64,000 bases of DNA from Candidatus Mycobacterium methanotrophicum (GCF_023515995.1 NZ_CP097320.1:4154001-4218000), one strand, 5' to 3'; counted from the stretch's first letter, positions 42,188 through 51,123 are shown. Made by a program: numbers and translations. The notes: generated by a model from the letters alone, not told the origin.

Positions 42188-42654
42188 CGACCGACCCCTC
42201 GACGGTCGACTTCCACGCCTCTGTCGGTGCAGCCGCCATGAAACACATTCCCTCACTGCTGAAGAAACGCGCACATGCCGAAGCTATAAACAGTGCGGTG
42301 AACGGTCGGACAGCGCAATCCGTTCGCATTCCCTGTGGACGCAGCAGCAAACTACCCGGCCGCGCTGGCCCGTGCAACTTCACCGGCCGACGTGTCAGCC
42401 TCGTCCTTCCGTTTTTCCCCGCGAAGCTTCGTCGGATTAAGCAGGGAGGCAACGAGTTATCCCGTGCCCGCTCGAGTAAATGGCAGGTCATGACACGCGA
42501 GCGGCTGCTCGCGGAAACGCTGGGCGAGGGACCGGCCGTCGTAGCGTTGGGCCGTCAGTTGAGAAATCTCACACCGATTACGCTATTTCTGCGGCGTGTT
42601 CTGCCTCTTGCCATCCAAGCCGCCGTCGCCAAGTCGTTGCAAAAATGACCGAGT
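42188..42654. other. Gene-poor stretch, degraded sequence
   Basis: One frame (GTG 42184 to 42648) stays open and overlaps the helicase stop as GTGA, reading VTTDPSTVDFHASVGAAAMK and ending VLPLAIQAAVAKSLQK. Composition changes along it (basic and Cys-containing in the middle) and I recognise nothing. It may be a pseudogene; I do not call it a gene. Confidence 0.3.
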
Positions 42655-43076
42655 GATCCGCACCGAGCCCACTCGGTTGACCGCGATCGAGCGCCTCGAT
42701 GAGATCACCGGTGTCGGCCGGCGCGCCGCCCAGACGATCATCGCCGAATCGGGTAAGACATGACCCGCTTTTCCACCCCCGAGCACCTGGTGTCGTGGCC
42801 CAAACTGTGCCCACGCGCCGTGCAGTCCGGTCCGCAAAGCCCTCGTCGCAGTCGCCCGCTCCATCCTGACCATCGTCTGGCAGCTGCTCTCTGACCCCGT
42901 CGCCCGATTCCACGACCTCGGCGCCGAGTACCACACCAACCGCGTCGGCACCGAGCGAAAGATCCGCAACCGCATCGGCCACCTCACCGCGATTGGATTA
43001 GGGGGATTCGGCGGCGGCGTCGAAGCATTCATCGAGGGCGCAGCAGAGAGCGAGCCACCAAAATGTGGGAAGTAAC
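42655..43076 (+). pseudogene. IS110-family transposase relic
   Basis: Pieces in different frames spell an IS110 transposase C-terminal half. They are ERLDEITGVGRRAAQTIIAE, then TRFSTPEHLVSWPKLCPRAV, then after a deletion KALVAVARSILTIVWQLLSD and FHDLGAEYHTNRVGTERKIR. The helix-hairpin-helix GVGRRAAQTII is diagnostic for the family. The catalytic N-terminal RuvC-like part is missing. An extra GLGGFGGGVEAFIEG tail runs to 43076. Confidence 0.8.
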
Positions 43077-43242
43077 GCTGTTCGCCCTCCGGGCGATTGC
43101 GCTAATCGCGGTTTCAATCTGGCTGATGCTCACGACTCACGGGACCGCTGTTGGTGCGGCTGTTTCTTTGCTCTTTGTCATGGCCGCGAAAGACATCGCC
43201 GTGATCCTGCGGCAGCGCCGACACCACCAGCCCGTCGAGTAG
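43063..43242 (+). CDS. Small membrane protein, uncharacterised
   Basis: 59 residues: MWEVTLFALRAIALIAVSIW, then LMLTTHGTAVGAAVSLLFVM and AAKDIAVILRQRRHHQPVE. Two hydrophobic helices and a basic C-terminus. Its start overlaps the end of the IS110 relic. No clear ribosome site. It may be a passenger or chance frame, but the hydrophobic pattern is regular. Confidence 0.4.
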   Translation: MWEVTLFALRAIALIAVSIWLMLTTHGTAVGAAVSLLFVMAAKDIAVILRQRRHHQPVE

Positions 43243-43253
43243 CGTCAAGTGCG

Positions 43254-43457
43254 CTAACGACGAGCACCAGCAAGCCGCACATTGGTCAGGTGCTCCTCTT
43301 GGGTGTATCCGTTGTCGCCCACCGGCTCGTCTGACGTAGACCGTCGTTTCCGCTCGGCGGCAGCACGGCGAAGAGCCTCATTTCTCGGCAGCATTGGTCG
43401 ACAGCCGTGATGCGTCGATGGCGACACGTATTCCTCTGGCCAGACTTCTCGTTTCAT
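43254..43457 (-). CDS. Small hypothetical protein
   Basis: 67 residues, basic (NEALRRAAAERKRRSTSDE). The main support is a strong ribosome site: CGGAGGTGCAGAT directly before ATG 43455-43457. It converges with the small membrane gene (12-bp gap). No domain recognised. Confidence 0.4.
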   Translation of the reverse strand: MKREVWPEEYVSPSTHHGCRPMLPRNEALRRAAAERKRRSTSDEPVGDNGYTQEEHLTNVRLAGARR

Positions 43458-43672
43458 ATCTGCACCTCCGTTCGAATGTCTTTGGGAGATCTAGTCGTTA
43501 TTGGGTTGATGGGAAACGGCCAGGCCGTCTCGCGTCCCAGCGGTCGATGGTCGCCGGCTTCCAACCCCGAGCGGTGCCGATCACGGCATCCGGTTCGCAC
43601 AGCTTGTCCCAGATCCGCCGGCTTCCTGGTGCGGCTCAGATATCCAGGCTGCACCGCCCGCTAACAGGCGCT

Positions 43673-44047
43673 TCAGCCTGAGTGGTGGACGTAGGGTGGC
43701 AGCGACACCGCGTTGCCGCCTGCCGTCGTCTCAATCACCCAACGACCCTCAAAGTGACGCCAGAAATTGGTGCTGATGAGATAATGTGCGAACCCCGTTT
43801 CGCCTGCCCCAGCTTCCGGCGGAATCGGTCCATTGATGATCATAGGGTCAGCGCCGTCATGCGGTGGCCGGAGTTTGATCTCGATGTTGCCGATCGGCTC
43901 CCCGTGTTGTGCCTGTAGCAGCAGCACCAATACGAACGCGGCTTGTCCTGTTGCGTCCACAGTGAGGTGCTCGAACACACCGGAGACCACGTTCAGCTTG
44001 GCAGCAACATTTTCACCGTCGTCGGCAAGAAAAAGCCGCTCTGCCAA
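43673..44047 (-). CDS. DUF6941-like protein
   Basis: 124 residues, beginning LFLADDGENVAAKLNVVSG, the opening strand pattern of the DUF6941 family (a beta-sandwich of unknown role). Further strands: AAFVLVLLLQAQ, GNIEIKLRPPHDGADP, FEGRWVIETTAGGNAV. The apparent start is TTG at 44045-44047 with no visible ribosome site; a 5' truncation is possible. Between it and 43457 I see no gene. Confidence 0.5.
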   Translation of the reverse strand: MAERLFLADDGENVAAKLNVVSGVFEHLTVDATGQAAFVLVLLLQAQHGEPIGNIEIKLRPPHDGADPMIINGPIPPEAGAGETGFAHYLISTNFWRHFEGRWVIETTAGGNAVSLPPYVHHSG

Positions 44048-44532
44048 CGGGGTACACCGCTGCGGATGCGGTGTGAAAGATCGAAACCTGTTTTCGGCCT
44101 ATCTCGGACCACCAGAGTTGGCTGCACCGTCACGATGTCGACGAGTCGCCGAAGTCCAGTGGTTGTGCATCAGCACGCAAGCGGCGAGGCCGCAGACATC
44201 CGCCTTCGCGGAGGTCGGTGGCGCGTATCAACGCACGGCGTAAAACCAAAGCCGCGATGCGACAGAGCCGCTCGGCCGGCCGGCACGAGGAATCCCCGCA
44301 GTTCACTTATCCCCGGTTAGCGACTCGCTCTAAATTCTTCTAATCGTTCCGTATGACCGGCGCCAGCCAGAGTCTCACGATCGCGTCGATCAGGCCCGAT
44401 CCCGCAGCTTGCCAGGACGGCCGGGTCGCGGATGTGGCTCGGTTCATCGGCGGCGACCCGCTGCATTCGGCTACGCCGAGTTTGCGGCCACCGCGGCCAA
44501 CCGCATGATCGCAATCCGTCGGCGCTGATCCG
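44048..44532. other. No supported gene
   Basis: 485 bp between the DUF6941-like gene and pknD. Short open frames exist on both strands, none with a ribosome site or recognisable motif. An AT-rich patch lies near 44325-44350. Probably remnants of deleted genes. Confidence 0.4.
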
Positions 44533-46446
44533 CTACCCGGGACATCCGGCCACGACGTACTCGATCGCTCTGTTGTTGCCGCGGTCGGCGACGTACACGT
44601 TGCCCGCGCTGTCCACCGCGAGCTGCAACGGCGTATTGAGTCCGGTAAGTCCCAATGGCGTCGGAACATCCGACCCAGCCGGCAGCTTCAGAACCTCATT
44701 GTTGTCGTGTTCGCTCACGTAGACGTTGCCGGCACTGTCCACCGCCACACCCCACGGGACAGTCAAACCGGGAAACGGCAGTGCTGTCTGGTTGGTGGAC
44801 CCGGCTTCCAGCTTCACCACCCGGTTGTTGTCGGTGTCGGCGACATACACGTTGCCCGCCCCGTCCACCGCCACACCGTCTGGGTTCTTCAATCCGGTGA
44901 ATGGCAAATCGGTTGGGGTGTGGGACCCCACCGGCAACTTCACCACCCTGTTATTGCCGCGATCGGCGACGTATACGTCGCCGGCGCTATCCAATGCGAT
45001 GCCCTCTGGGTAATTAAGACCGCTGAACGGCAGCTGAGTCTGGTTGTTCGAACCGTCCGGCAACATCACGACTCTGTTGTTGAAGTCGGTGACGTACACG
45101 GTGCCCGCCGAGTCGACAGCCACGGCCTGGGGTTGGTACAGGCCGGTGAATGGCAGCACTGTCGGCGTGGTCGACCCGGGCATCAGTTTCAGCACTCGGC
45201 CATACATGCTTTGGCTGGTGACGTACACGGCACCGGAGGAGTCGACTGCCACCCCGCCGGGGGACAGGCGGAAGTTCAGCCCGCCGAAGGGCAGCACCTT
45301 TTGTCCGCAGGCTTGCGTCGCCGGACCCGCAGAGTGTGGCCTTACCAGGTATCCGCAAACGGCGGCGAGCAGTGCTACGGCAATGGCCGCGAGGATCCAC
45401 CATTTGCGTCTGCTGGGCCGCTCGGGCGCGCTGCGTGCGAAATCAGGATGCTGCGCCTTGGGTGGCGGGGTCACCGGTGGTCGAGCGACAGGTCCCGGGG
45501 CGGAGGGTCGCCAACCACCGGCGCCGTCGCCGCCCTGCACCGGACGCGCCATCGTCTCGGCCTCTTGGCCGTGCTGAAGAATGCTTTCGGCCTTGTGCTG
45601 ATCGGCCGCGGTGAGCGCGTCGAGCGCGGCGTTGGCCAATTCACCGGCGCTGCGGTAACGCTCCTGAGGCTTTTTAGCCATCCCTTTGGCGAGCACCTGG
45701 TCCAGCGCCGCCGAAACCCGTCCGGGCAGCAGCTGGCTGGGGCGCGGAGCAGGCTCCATCAGATGCGCGGCGACCATCCGTTCGATGCTGTCGGCCCGAA
45801 ACGGCGGTGCGCCCGTCAAACACTCGCTCAATACGCAGGCCAACGCATAGATGTCGGCCCGATAGGTGACCTCTTCGCCGGTGAACCGCTCCGGCGCCAT
45901 GTACTTGTACGTTCCCATCGCCATTCCGGTCTGGGTTATCCCCTGGTCGGTCGCGGCGCGGGCAATCCCGAAATCCACCAGATAAGCGAAGTCATCCCCG
46001 GTAATCAGGATGTTCTCCGGTTTTACATCACGGTGTGTCACGCCGATCGCGTGCGCGGCGTCGAGCGCCGAGGCGACCTGCCGCACAATGGCCACCGCCC
46101 GCGGCGGGCTCATCGGCCCATTGCGTTTCAGCATGGCGGCCAAGTTGGCACCCTCGATCAGGCGCATGTCCAGATACAGCTGACCGTTGATCTCGCCATA
46201 GTCGTGGATCGGCACGACGTGGGGCTCGGTCAGCCGTCCTGCGGCGGCGGCCTCGCGTTGCATCCGGACGCGAAACATCGGTTCGTCGGAAAACTGCGGG
46301 GAAATCAGCTTGAGCGCTACTACCCGGCCCTTTCGAGTGTCCTCGGCCTCGTAGACGTCGCCCATTCCGCCGCGGCCCAGTAGCCGCACCAGCCGGTAGG
46401 GCCCAAACCAAGAGCCCGTCCGCCACCCCGGCTGGCTGTTGCTCAC
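44533..46446 (-). CDS. pknD: Serine/threonine protein kinase PknD with NHL propeller
   Basis: About 637 residues, transmembrane receptor kinase. Kinase domain residues 14-280: GRGGMGDVYEAED, Lys46, HRDVKPEN (138-145), DFG, activation loop TQTGMAMGTYKYMAPE. Then a Pro-rich linker, one TM helix (WWILAAIAVALLAAVCGYLV) and an extracellular six-bladed NHL beta-propeller built of repeats like VAVDSAGNVYVADRGNN. The GTG at 46444-46446 is chosen: AGAAGGAG precedes it and the length before FGPY matches M. tuberculosis PknD. An ATG 7 codons earlier overlaps the pstS tail as ATGA. It sits far from the usual pst cluster. Confidence 0.93.
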   Translation of the reverse strand: MSNSQPGWRTGSWFGPYRLVRLLGRGGMGDVYEAEDTRKGRVVALKLISPQFSDEPMFRVRMQREAAAAGRLTEPHVVPIHDYGEINGQLYLDMRLIEGANLAAMLKRNGPMSPPRAVAIVRQVASALDAAHAIGVTHRDVKPENILITGDDFAYLVDFGIARAATDQGITQTGMAMGTYKYMAPERFTGEEVTYRADIYALACVLSECLTGAPPFRADSIERMVAAHLMEPAPRPSQLLPGRVSAALDQVLAKGMAKKPQERYRSAGELANAALDALTAADQHKAESILQHGQEAETMARPVQGGDGAGGWRPSAPGPVARPPVTPPPKAQHPDFARSAPERPSRRKWWILAAIAVALLAAVCGYLVRPHSAGPATQACGQKVLPFGGLNFRLSPGGVAVDSSGAVYVTSQSMYGRVLKLMPGSTTPTVLPFTGLYQPQAVAVDSAGTVYVTDFNNRVVMLPDGSNNQTQLPFSGLNYPEGIALDSAGDVYVADRGNNRVVKLPVGSHTPTDLPFTGLKNPDGVAVDGAGNVYVADTDNNRVVKLEAGSTNQTALPFPGLTVPWGVAVDSAGNVYVSEHDNNEVLKLPAGSDVPTPLGLTGLNTPLQLAVDSAGNVYVADRGNNRAIEYVVAGCPG

Positions 46447-46463
46447 CCTCGGCGCTCCTTCTC

Positions 46464-46574
46464 TCATGAGATACCGTTCATGGCCGGTGCGAGTTTCGAT
46501 TGAAACGAACTCGGCATCGGGATGTATCCGTAATGGTCCAAACCGGCCTGCCCGTCACCACTTGTCGCGTTCAC
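46464..46574 (-). pseudogene. 3' relic of a phosphate-binding pstS gene
   Basis: The frame reads GDGQAGLDHYGYIPMPSSFQ then SKLAPAMNGIS and stop, the usual C-terminus of PstS proteins. Its TGA overlaps the alternative pknD ATG. In M. tuberculosis pstS2 precedes pknD, so this is the cut remnant of that pair. Confidence 0.7.
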
Positions 46575-47204
46575 CTCGTCGTTCTACACGCCCACGCAGG
46601 CCGGTGCCTATCCGATAGTGCTGGCCGGCTGTGAAATCTTCTGCTCGATCGACCACCGGGTCATTTGCCCTGCCCCGTGACTTTGGCCCGGCGATCGTCT
46701 TGCCGACTGCCTGACCCTTCTTTAGACCTTGAGTTGCGGCTCGGGCGACAGCAGGATGAGCTTACAGTTAACAGATAACGCTTTAGAGATGAATAAATGT
46801 TTAATGCGGGCTTTGTGCTGGCTTTGTGTGTCCGGCGAGAAGTCTGCCTGCCAACGCGGCACTAGCATCGCCGCGGTCATCGTCGGCGCAGCTCACAGTG
46901 CTGTATGGGCACCGGCCAGGAATTCCGGCAGCAAACTCGTTGACATTTGGCCGGCTGCTTAAGTTCCGGGCAGTGGTTCCACCCGACGGCTTTGTCAACG
47001 AGCCGGGCTTGATTGTGTTCGATGCCCATCATTTCAAGCGTTACCGGTGTTGGGTGTCGAGCCGGGAGATCCAATTCCGGACTGGTGCGCCGCGTCGGAC
47101 GATCGAGAGCTGGAACCGAAATGTCGGGGCCGGCTCTGATCCCGACTTCGGCTGTTGCTCACGCGCATACGATTGCCGTTGGGCGACGAACGAGCGACGA
47201 CGCT
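46575..47204. other. No supported gene; low-GC patch
   Basis: About 630 bp. At 46730-46810 the sequence becomes AT-rich (TTAACAGATAACGC, GATGAATAAATGTTTAATG), unlike its surroundings, suggesting foreign or non-coding DNA. On the plus strand near 46580-46680 a short frame reads FYTPTQAGAYPIVLAGCEIF, perhaps a fragment of a cupredoxin-like protein. Nothing else is recognisable. Confidence 0.4.
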
Positions 47205-47510
47205 GGCCGGTAAGGCGCTCGGGCCCAGTGCACCGAGTAGCCGGATGGCCGCGGGAACGGCCGCGGCGAGTCCGCCGAGATGGCCCCGGGTAGCCACCGA
47301 ACGGATCAACACACCGGCATCGTTGATGTGGGCGGCCATCCGGATTTGGTCGCCGAGCAGCGCACCGCTGCTCAACGGCGACGGACGGATCGACGGCCAG
47401 CACCGCCACCGGCACCTCGTCACGGCGCTCACCTTCGACCAGGTTGTGCGACCGTCCCGCGGCCCCGGGGAACCGCTGCGCGCGGCCGCGATCAGTTCAG
47501 GGATGGTCAT
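47205..47510 (-). pseudogene. N-terminal relic of a MeaB/ArgK-type GTPase
   Basis: Begins at ATG 47508-47510 with MTIPELIAAARSGSPGPRDG. It then lacks the whole Walker-A region. Next come PVAVLAVDPS in one frame and SGALLGDQIRMAAHINDAGV and LIRSVATRGHLGGLAAAVPA in another. These are unmistakable blocks of methylmalonyl-CoA mutase-associated GTPases (AVLAVDPSSPFSGGALLGDR). The gene is cut after LLGALG. Confidence 0.75.
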
Positions 47511-47513
47511 CTA

Positions 47514-47780
47514 ATGGCGCTGGCCGCTGTCCGCGATTTGCCTCCGCTTGATCACGCTCGACGCCCGCGTCTCGCCATCGCTCCTGGGACGTTTTTGACG
47601 CCCGCCTATGGCAAGGCGGGTGACCAGTTGGAAACGTATTGGGCGCCGCGGGTTCCCTTCCCCAAACGAATGGGCAGAGCCGCCGAATACGGCGCGTTCG
47701 TACAGAGCATTGTCGAAAACGATTACCTCCACGGCGAAGTCATTCGGCTGGACGGCGGATTGCGCTTTTCACCGAAATAA
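47514..47780 (+). pseudogene. C-terminal relic of a short-chain dehydrogenase
   Basis: One frame reads LAIAPGTFLTPAYGKAGDQL, PFPKRMGRAAEYGAFVQSIV and NDYLHGEVIRLDGGLRFSPK, the C-terminal third of an SDR of the type-2 hydroxyacyl-CoA dehydrogenase kind. The cofactor loop and the Tyr-x3-Lys centre are missing. It abuts the start of the meaB relic. Confidence 0.75.
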
Positions 47781-47807
47781 CGCAGACGCCGGAGTAACGC
47801 CCCGCCG

Positions 47808-48035
47808 ATGAGTGCTATCACCAAGGCAGCGGCAATGGGCGCTTTTGTCGCCGCGGCCGCTATGGCGTTGGCTGTTTGCGCGAACGCTGACCCAGCCAAC
47901 CCCGACCCGTTCAACCCTGCAGATTGCACGGCGAACTCCAGCGCGACTTGCAACATCGGTCCCTATGGCCCTGATAGTCCGTCGAATCCGGCCAGTCCAC
48001 TGAGCCCGTTGAATCCGGCCAACATCGGCTTCTGA
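47808..48035 (+). CDS. Small secreted Pro/Asn-rich protein
   Basis: 75 residues. Signal peptide AAAMGAFVAAAAMALAVCANA with a clear cleavage site, then a mature part of about 48 residues made of P-N-P/P-S-N-P repeats and two cysteines (DCTANSSATCNIG). Starts at ATG 47808. Similar small secreted proteins occur in mycobacteria without known function. It seems intact although its neighbours are fragments. Confidence 0.6.
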   Translation: MSAITKAAAMGAFVAAAAMALAVCANADPANPDPFNPADCTANSSATCNIGPYGPDSPSNPASPLSPLNPANIGF

Positions 48036-48056
48036 AGACTTCGGGGGGTCTCGAGT

Positions 48057-48430
48057 GTGCGGCTGGGCCTACGTACGGAAGGGCATTGTCAAGCGGTCAG
48101 CGCACATCTGCGCCGACTCCGATTGCTGGCCGGGCAGGCGGACTCGATCGCACATTACGGCTGCCCGCACGGGATTCTGCCTGGAGCTGGCCAAGCTGGG
48201 CGCGGTTTAAAACGAATCGCGCCCCCGCTCATGCAGATTCCCGTGGACTGGGCCGAGCAGTAGTTCCATGCCATGGGACGTTGCCATTCCCGCGACCTCA
48301 CGTTCGAACTGGTTATCTCCCGCCAGGGCAACACGGTTCTTACCGGCGCGCTCGGACAACCGAAGCTGATGCCCCGCCAAGCACGACGCATCGAAAGGTG
48401 GATTGAATTGATGCACTTTCGCGTGAAACA
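48057..48430 (+). pseudogene. C-terminal relic of a TetR-family regulator
   Basis: Frames together spell a TetR ligand domain: VSAHLRRLRLLAGQADSIAH, YGCPHG, LMQIPVDWAEQ with an in-frame TAG at 48261, then FHAMG, LTFELVISRQGNTVLTGALG and QARRIERWIE. At least two shifts and one stop. The DNA-binding domain is gone. Confidence 0.7.
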
Positions 48431-48466
48431 GCCGGGCCGCAACGGTACTAGAAGGGGCGACGAACG

Positions 48467-48913
48467 ATGACAGATCTCTCCAACTTTGCTGAGCTGATGT
48501 CACAAGATCACGGCCTTTGTGTGTTCAGCACTGTCCGTGGTGATGGCAGCGTCCAGTCGTCGGTGGTCAACGCCGGGGTCTTGAACCACCCCCTGACGGG
48601 TGCACGGGTCGTCGGGCTCGTGGCGATCGGCAGCGGCCGCAAGCTGCGTAATCTGCGCGCCGATCCGCGGGCCACCGTCGTCACCAAGGCCGGCTGGCAA
48701 TGGTCGGCGGTGGAAGGTTCGACGCAGCTGATCGGGCCCGACGATCCCCACCCGGATGTCGATAGCGAACGACTCCGGCTGCTACTTCGGGAGATCTTTA
48801 CGGCGACCGGCGGAACCCACGACGACTGGGACACCTACGACCGAGTGATGCGTGAGGAACGCCGGACCGCTGTCTTCATCTCGCCCACCCGCGTCTATTC
48901 GAACCCTGCATGA
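48467..48913 (+). CDS. Pyridoxamine 5'-phosphate oxidase-like, F420-type protein
   Basis: 148 residues, split beta-barrel flavin/F420-binding family. GLCVFSTVRGDGSVQSSVVN, RKLRNLRADPRATVVTKAGW and WSAVEGSTQLIGPDDPHPDV are typical blocks. The ADP region TGGTHDDWDTYDRVMREERR is well preserved. ATG 48467 is preceded by GAAGGGGCGACGAACG. It is probably an F420-dependent reductase; the substrate is unknown. It is intact between two relics. Confidence 0.85.
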   Translation: MTDLSNFAELMSQDHGLCVFSTVRGDGSVQSSVVNAGVLNHPLTGARVVGLVAIGSGRKLRNLRADPRATVVTKAGWQWSAVEGSTQLIGPDDPHPDVDSERLRLLLREIFTATGGTHDDWDTYDRVMREERRTAVFISPTRVYSNPA

Positions 48914-48932
48914 CCCGAGACCAGGTCCTGGC

Positions 48933-49136
48933 GACCCGGATATTGCACTTGATCTGCGTGCCCGGCATCCAGCGGTTCGTCCCGGCTATCACCAGGACAA
49001 GCGCCACTAGAACACCGTGGAATTGGACGGTTCCATCTCGGACGACGAGCTTGGCGAGATGATCGACCACTCATCTGAACTCGTGGTGCGGCAGCTGCCG
49101 CGGGCTCAACGCATCCGCCTATTTGGCGAACTTTAG
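48933..49136 (+). pseudogene. C-terminal relic of an MmcQ/YjbR family protein
   Basis: One frame reads DLRARHPAVRPGYHQDKRH, a TAG in place of the conserved Trp codon, then NTVELDGSISDDELGEMIDH and SSELVVRQLPRAQRI. This is the MmcQ/YjbR pattern (GYHLNKRHWNTV...). The first part of the gene is missing. Confidence 0.65.
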
Positions 49137-49622
49137 CGCGGCGGCGAGTTGTTCGAGTTGGTCGACACCAGCGGTGAATTCGCCGCCGATGGGCAGCAGC
49201 AGCGTCACGTGATCCGCACCGGCGGCCAGGTGCTCGCACACCTTGGCGGCGATGGCCGCCGGATCACCGTACGCGACAAGCTCATCCACCAGCCGGTCGC
49301 TCGCGTCGCCGATGTCCTGAGCCAAGTAACCCAACGTGGCGATCAGGGCTGCGTACGACGGCGCGCTGAGCCTTTCCGACACCATCTGCCGCGCAGTCGC
49401 TTTCGCGCGGTCCGCGTCGGGGTCGCTGACCACGGAAAGCCCGACGACCAGGAGCCGGTCCGGTCCGAGCGCTTGGCGGGCTTGGGCGGTGAACTCCGCA
49501 GGCAGCATGGCCGGCAATGCCCCGTCGGCGATATCGCCCGCTAGCGCAGCCATTTTCGGGCCGTTAGCGGCAATGATGCGCGGATACGCCGCATCGGGAG
49601 CCGGCGGCCACGTGGGGCTGTC
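49119..49622 (-). pseudogene. C-terminal relic of an LLM-class F420-dependent oxidoreductase
   Basis: About 165 residues: AYPRIIAANGPKMAALAGDI, RLLVVGLSVVSDPDADRAKA, DRLVDELVAYGDPAAIAAKV and the ending DQLEQLAAALKFAK. These are the last helices and strands of a luciferase-like F420 enzyme. The catalytic N-terminal half is absent; the frame continues into the shadow of the neighbouring peptidase gene. Confidence 0.75.
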
Positions 49623-49630
49623 CGTCCGGC

Positions 49631-50320
49631 TCAGTCGACCGGAACGTCGAGGATCGGGCGCTGGACGCCGGCCCCGGGACCGTCGAAGTGCCACCATTCA
49701 CCGGAGTACGCCGACAGCCCGCCGGCAACCATCGCGTGCCGCAACCGGGCCCGGTTGGCCTGCTCATCCGCGCTGACGCCGTCAGTGGCGTAGGCAAGAG
49801 CGCGCGGCGAAAAGTCGTCGAAGTCGGTTCCCATATCGGCGAGGCATCGACCGGCCAACTGACGCGCGGGCGGGCATTGCTGTTGTGCGCTCGCCATCGT
49901 CACGTCGACCGAGCGGCCCGCCTCATGGCTTTTCGCGTAGGAGCCGGGCTTGGCCACCCACTCCGGATTCGGCACAACATCGAACATCTTGACCTGTACC
50001 GGGTGCGGTCGGTAACAATCCCAGAACACGAGCGTCTGCCCTTGCGAACCCAATGCCTTCGCCGCAGCGGCAAGTCCGGAAGCCATCGATTCGGACACCA
50101 GGCAGCGGGCATCAGCCGGATACAGCGGCGCGCCGGTGAAATTGTTCGGCGTCGCATAACGCAAATCGACGACCGCGTTGGGCACCACGGAGCGGATGTC
50201 GACAAATCCAGCCGCGCGCGCCTCGGCGCTCAGCGGGGGGATGTCGGCGTTGGCACGGGCACCCCGGCTGGTCACCGACATCACCACAATCAGCGCGGCT
50301 AGCAACCGAGCAGGCGTCAC
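49631..50320 (-). CDS. Exported D-Ala-D-Ala dipeptidase-like protein (M15D, VanX family)
   Basis: 229 residues with a signal peptide (RLLAALIVVMSVTSRGARA). The zinc site is SHEAGRSVDVTM (S-x-H-x3-G-x-x-x-D) plus HFDGP, and the general base Glu is in GEWWHF. DLRYATPNNFTGAPLY is the characteristic N-terminal block. Start GTG 50318-50320. A secreted member would act on wall peptides rather than give vancomycin-type resistance. It borders the gene graveyard but looks complete. Confidence 0.88.
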   Translation of the reverse strand: MTPARLLAALIVVMSVTSRGARANADIPPLSAEARAAGFVDIRSVVPNAVVDLRYATPNNFTGAPLYPADARCLVSESMASGLAAAAKALGSQGQTLVFWDCYRPHPVQVKMFDVVPNPEWVAKPGSYAKSHEAGRSVDVTMASAQQQCPPARQLAGRCLADMGTDFDDFSPRALAYATDGVSADEQANRARLRHAMVAGGLSAYSGEWWHFDGPGAGVQRPILDVPVD

Positions 50321-50354
50321 CGCCTAATTATCCGCGACTGATGCTCTAGCTAAG

Positions 50355-50702
50355 CTAGCTCCAGTCGATGGCTGCGGCGCGCTGCCGGACATCGTCCACT
50401 CTGGCCGCGACTTGAGCGGCCACCGCGGGTTGATCGTGTTCCATTGCCTCGGCTAAAGATTCGGCTTCCGCGACGATCTGCTTGAGCAGGTCTCGGTGGT
50501 CTTCGATCATCGCAATCGTCACGTTTCTGATGGCGACCACCGCCGAACCTCGAGCCTCGGACGGTGAGAAGCTTCCGGACAGAAGCGGGGGCAGCGTCTG
50601 ACGCTCGAAATCCGTCATGTCGCGCGACAGGTGCACGTTGAAGGTCGCTCGAAAAGGATCCCGATCGTCGAGTTCAACGCTGGAAATTTTGAGTGGGTCC
50701 AT
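50355..50702 (-). CDS. Hypothetical protein
   Basis: 115 residues, ATG 50700-50702 after AAAGGAACTGCGC. No TM segment. The second half is a long amphipathic helix (MIEDHRDLLKQIVAEAESLA), suggesting a helical dimer. No family recognised. Confidence 0.6.
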   Translation of the reverse strand: MDPLKISSVELDDRDPFRATFNVHLSRDMTDFERQTLPPLLSGSFSPSEARGSAVVAIRNVTIAMIEDHRDLLKQIVAEAESLAEAMEHDQPAVAAQVAARVDDVRQRAAAIDWS

Positions 50703-50853
50703 GCGCAGTTCCTTTGGTTGGCGAGCGCGTCGGCGGGGAATTACATCCTCGTAGTTTAGTGTCGTTTTGGATCTCTGCGCAGGCCGCGGGCTTCAGCGCG
50801 GAGTCGGTAAACTAACGCCTTAGTTCTGCAAGAGCAGCGGCTTACGGAGGAAG

Positions 50854-51123
50854 ATGAAGCGCCCTGTATTCAGTGCCCGCACCGGGGGCACGTTCGGAAT
50901 TGCGGTCGCGGTGACGATCTTGGCCGCACCTCTTGCCCATGCGCAGACCGATGTGCAAGCCAACTGTGCGAATTCCGGCGGCCAGTACACGTCGGAGGAG
51001 GTTTCACCTCACTTCGGACAGGCACCGAGCCTGATTGAGACCTGTTGCGCCGGCACTGGGCCATCCCAGAAATGCACTACTTATCGCGACGGCGTGCAAG
51101 GTCCTACCTACGGAGGGGGCTAG
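50854..51123 (+). CDS. Small secreted protein
   Basis: 89 residues. Signal peptide TFGIAVAVTILAAPLAHAQ, mature part with four cysteines (ANCANSGG, ETCCAGTGPSQKC) that may form disulfides. Ribosome site GGAGGAAG directly before ATG 50854. Function unknown. It marks the left edge of the accessory island. Confidence 0.65.
   Translation: MKRPVFSARTGGTFGIAVAVTILAAPLAHAQTDVQANCANSGGQYTSEEVSPHFGQAPSLIETCCAGTGPSQKCTTYRDGVQGPTYGGG

Noticed and set aside
42184..42648. Open frame coupled to the helicase by GTGA
   Set aside because: Coupling is suggestive, but composition is patchy and no family is recognisable; recorded as degraded sequence instead.
44560..45300. Tandem repeats resembling a CRISPR or satellite array
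   Set aside because: These are the six NHL blades of PknD; repeat units diverge and stay in frame. No CRISPR array was found in the window.
44707..46383. 558-codon plus-strand open frame across pknD
   Set aside because: Antisense shadow; its repeats mirror the NHL repeats of the kinase.
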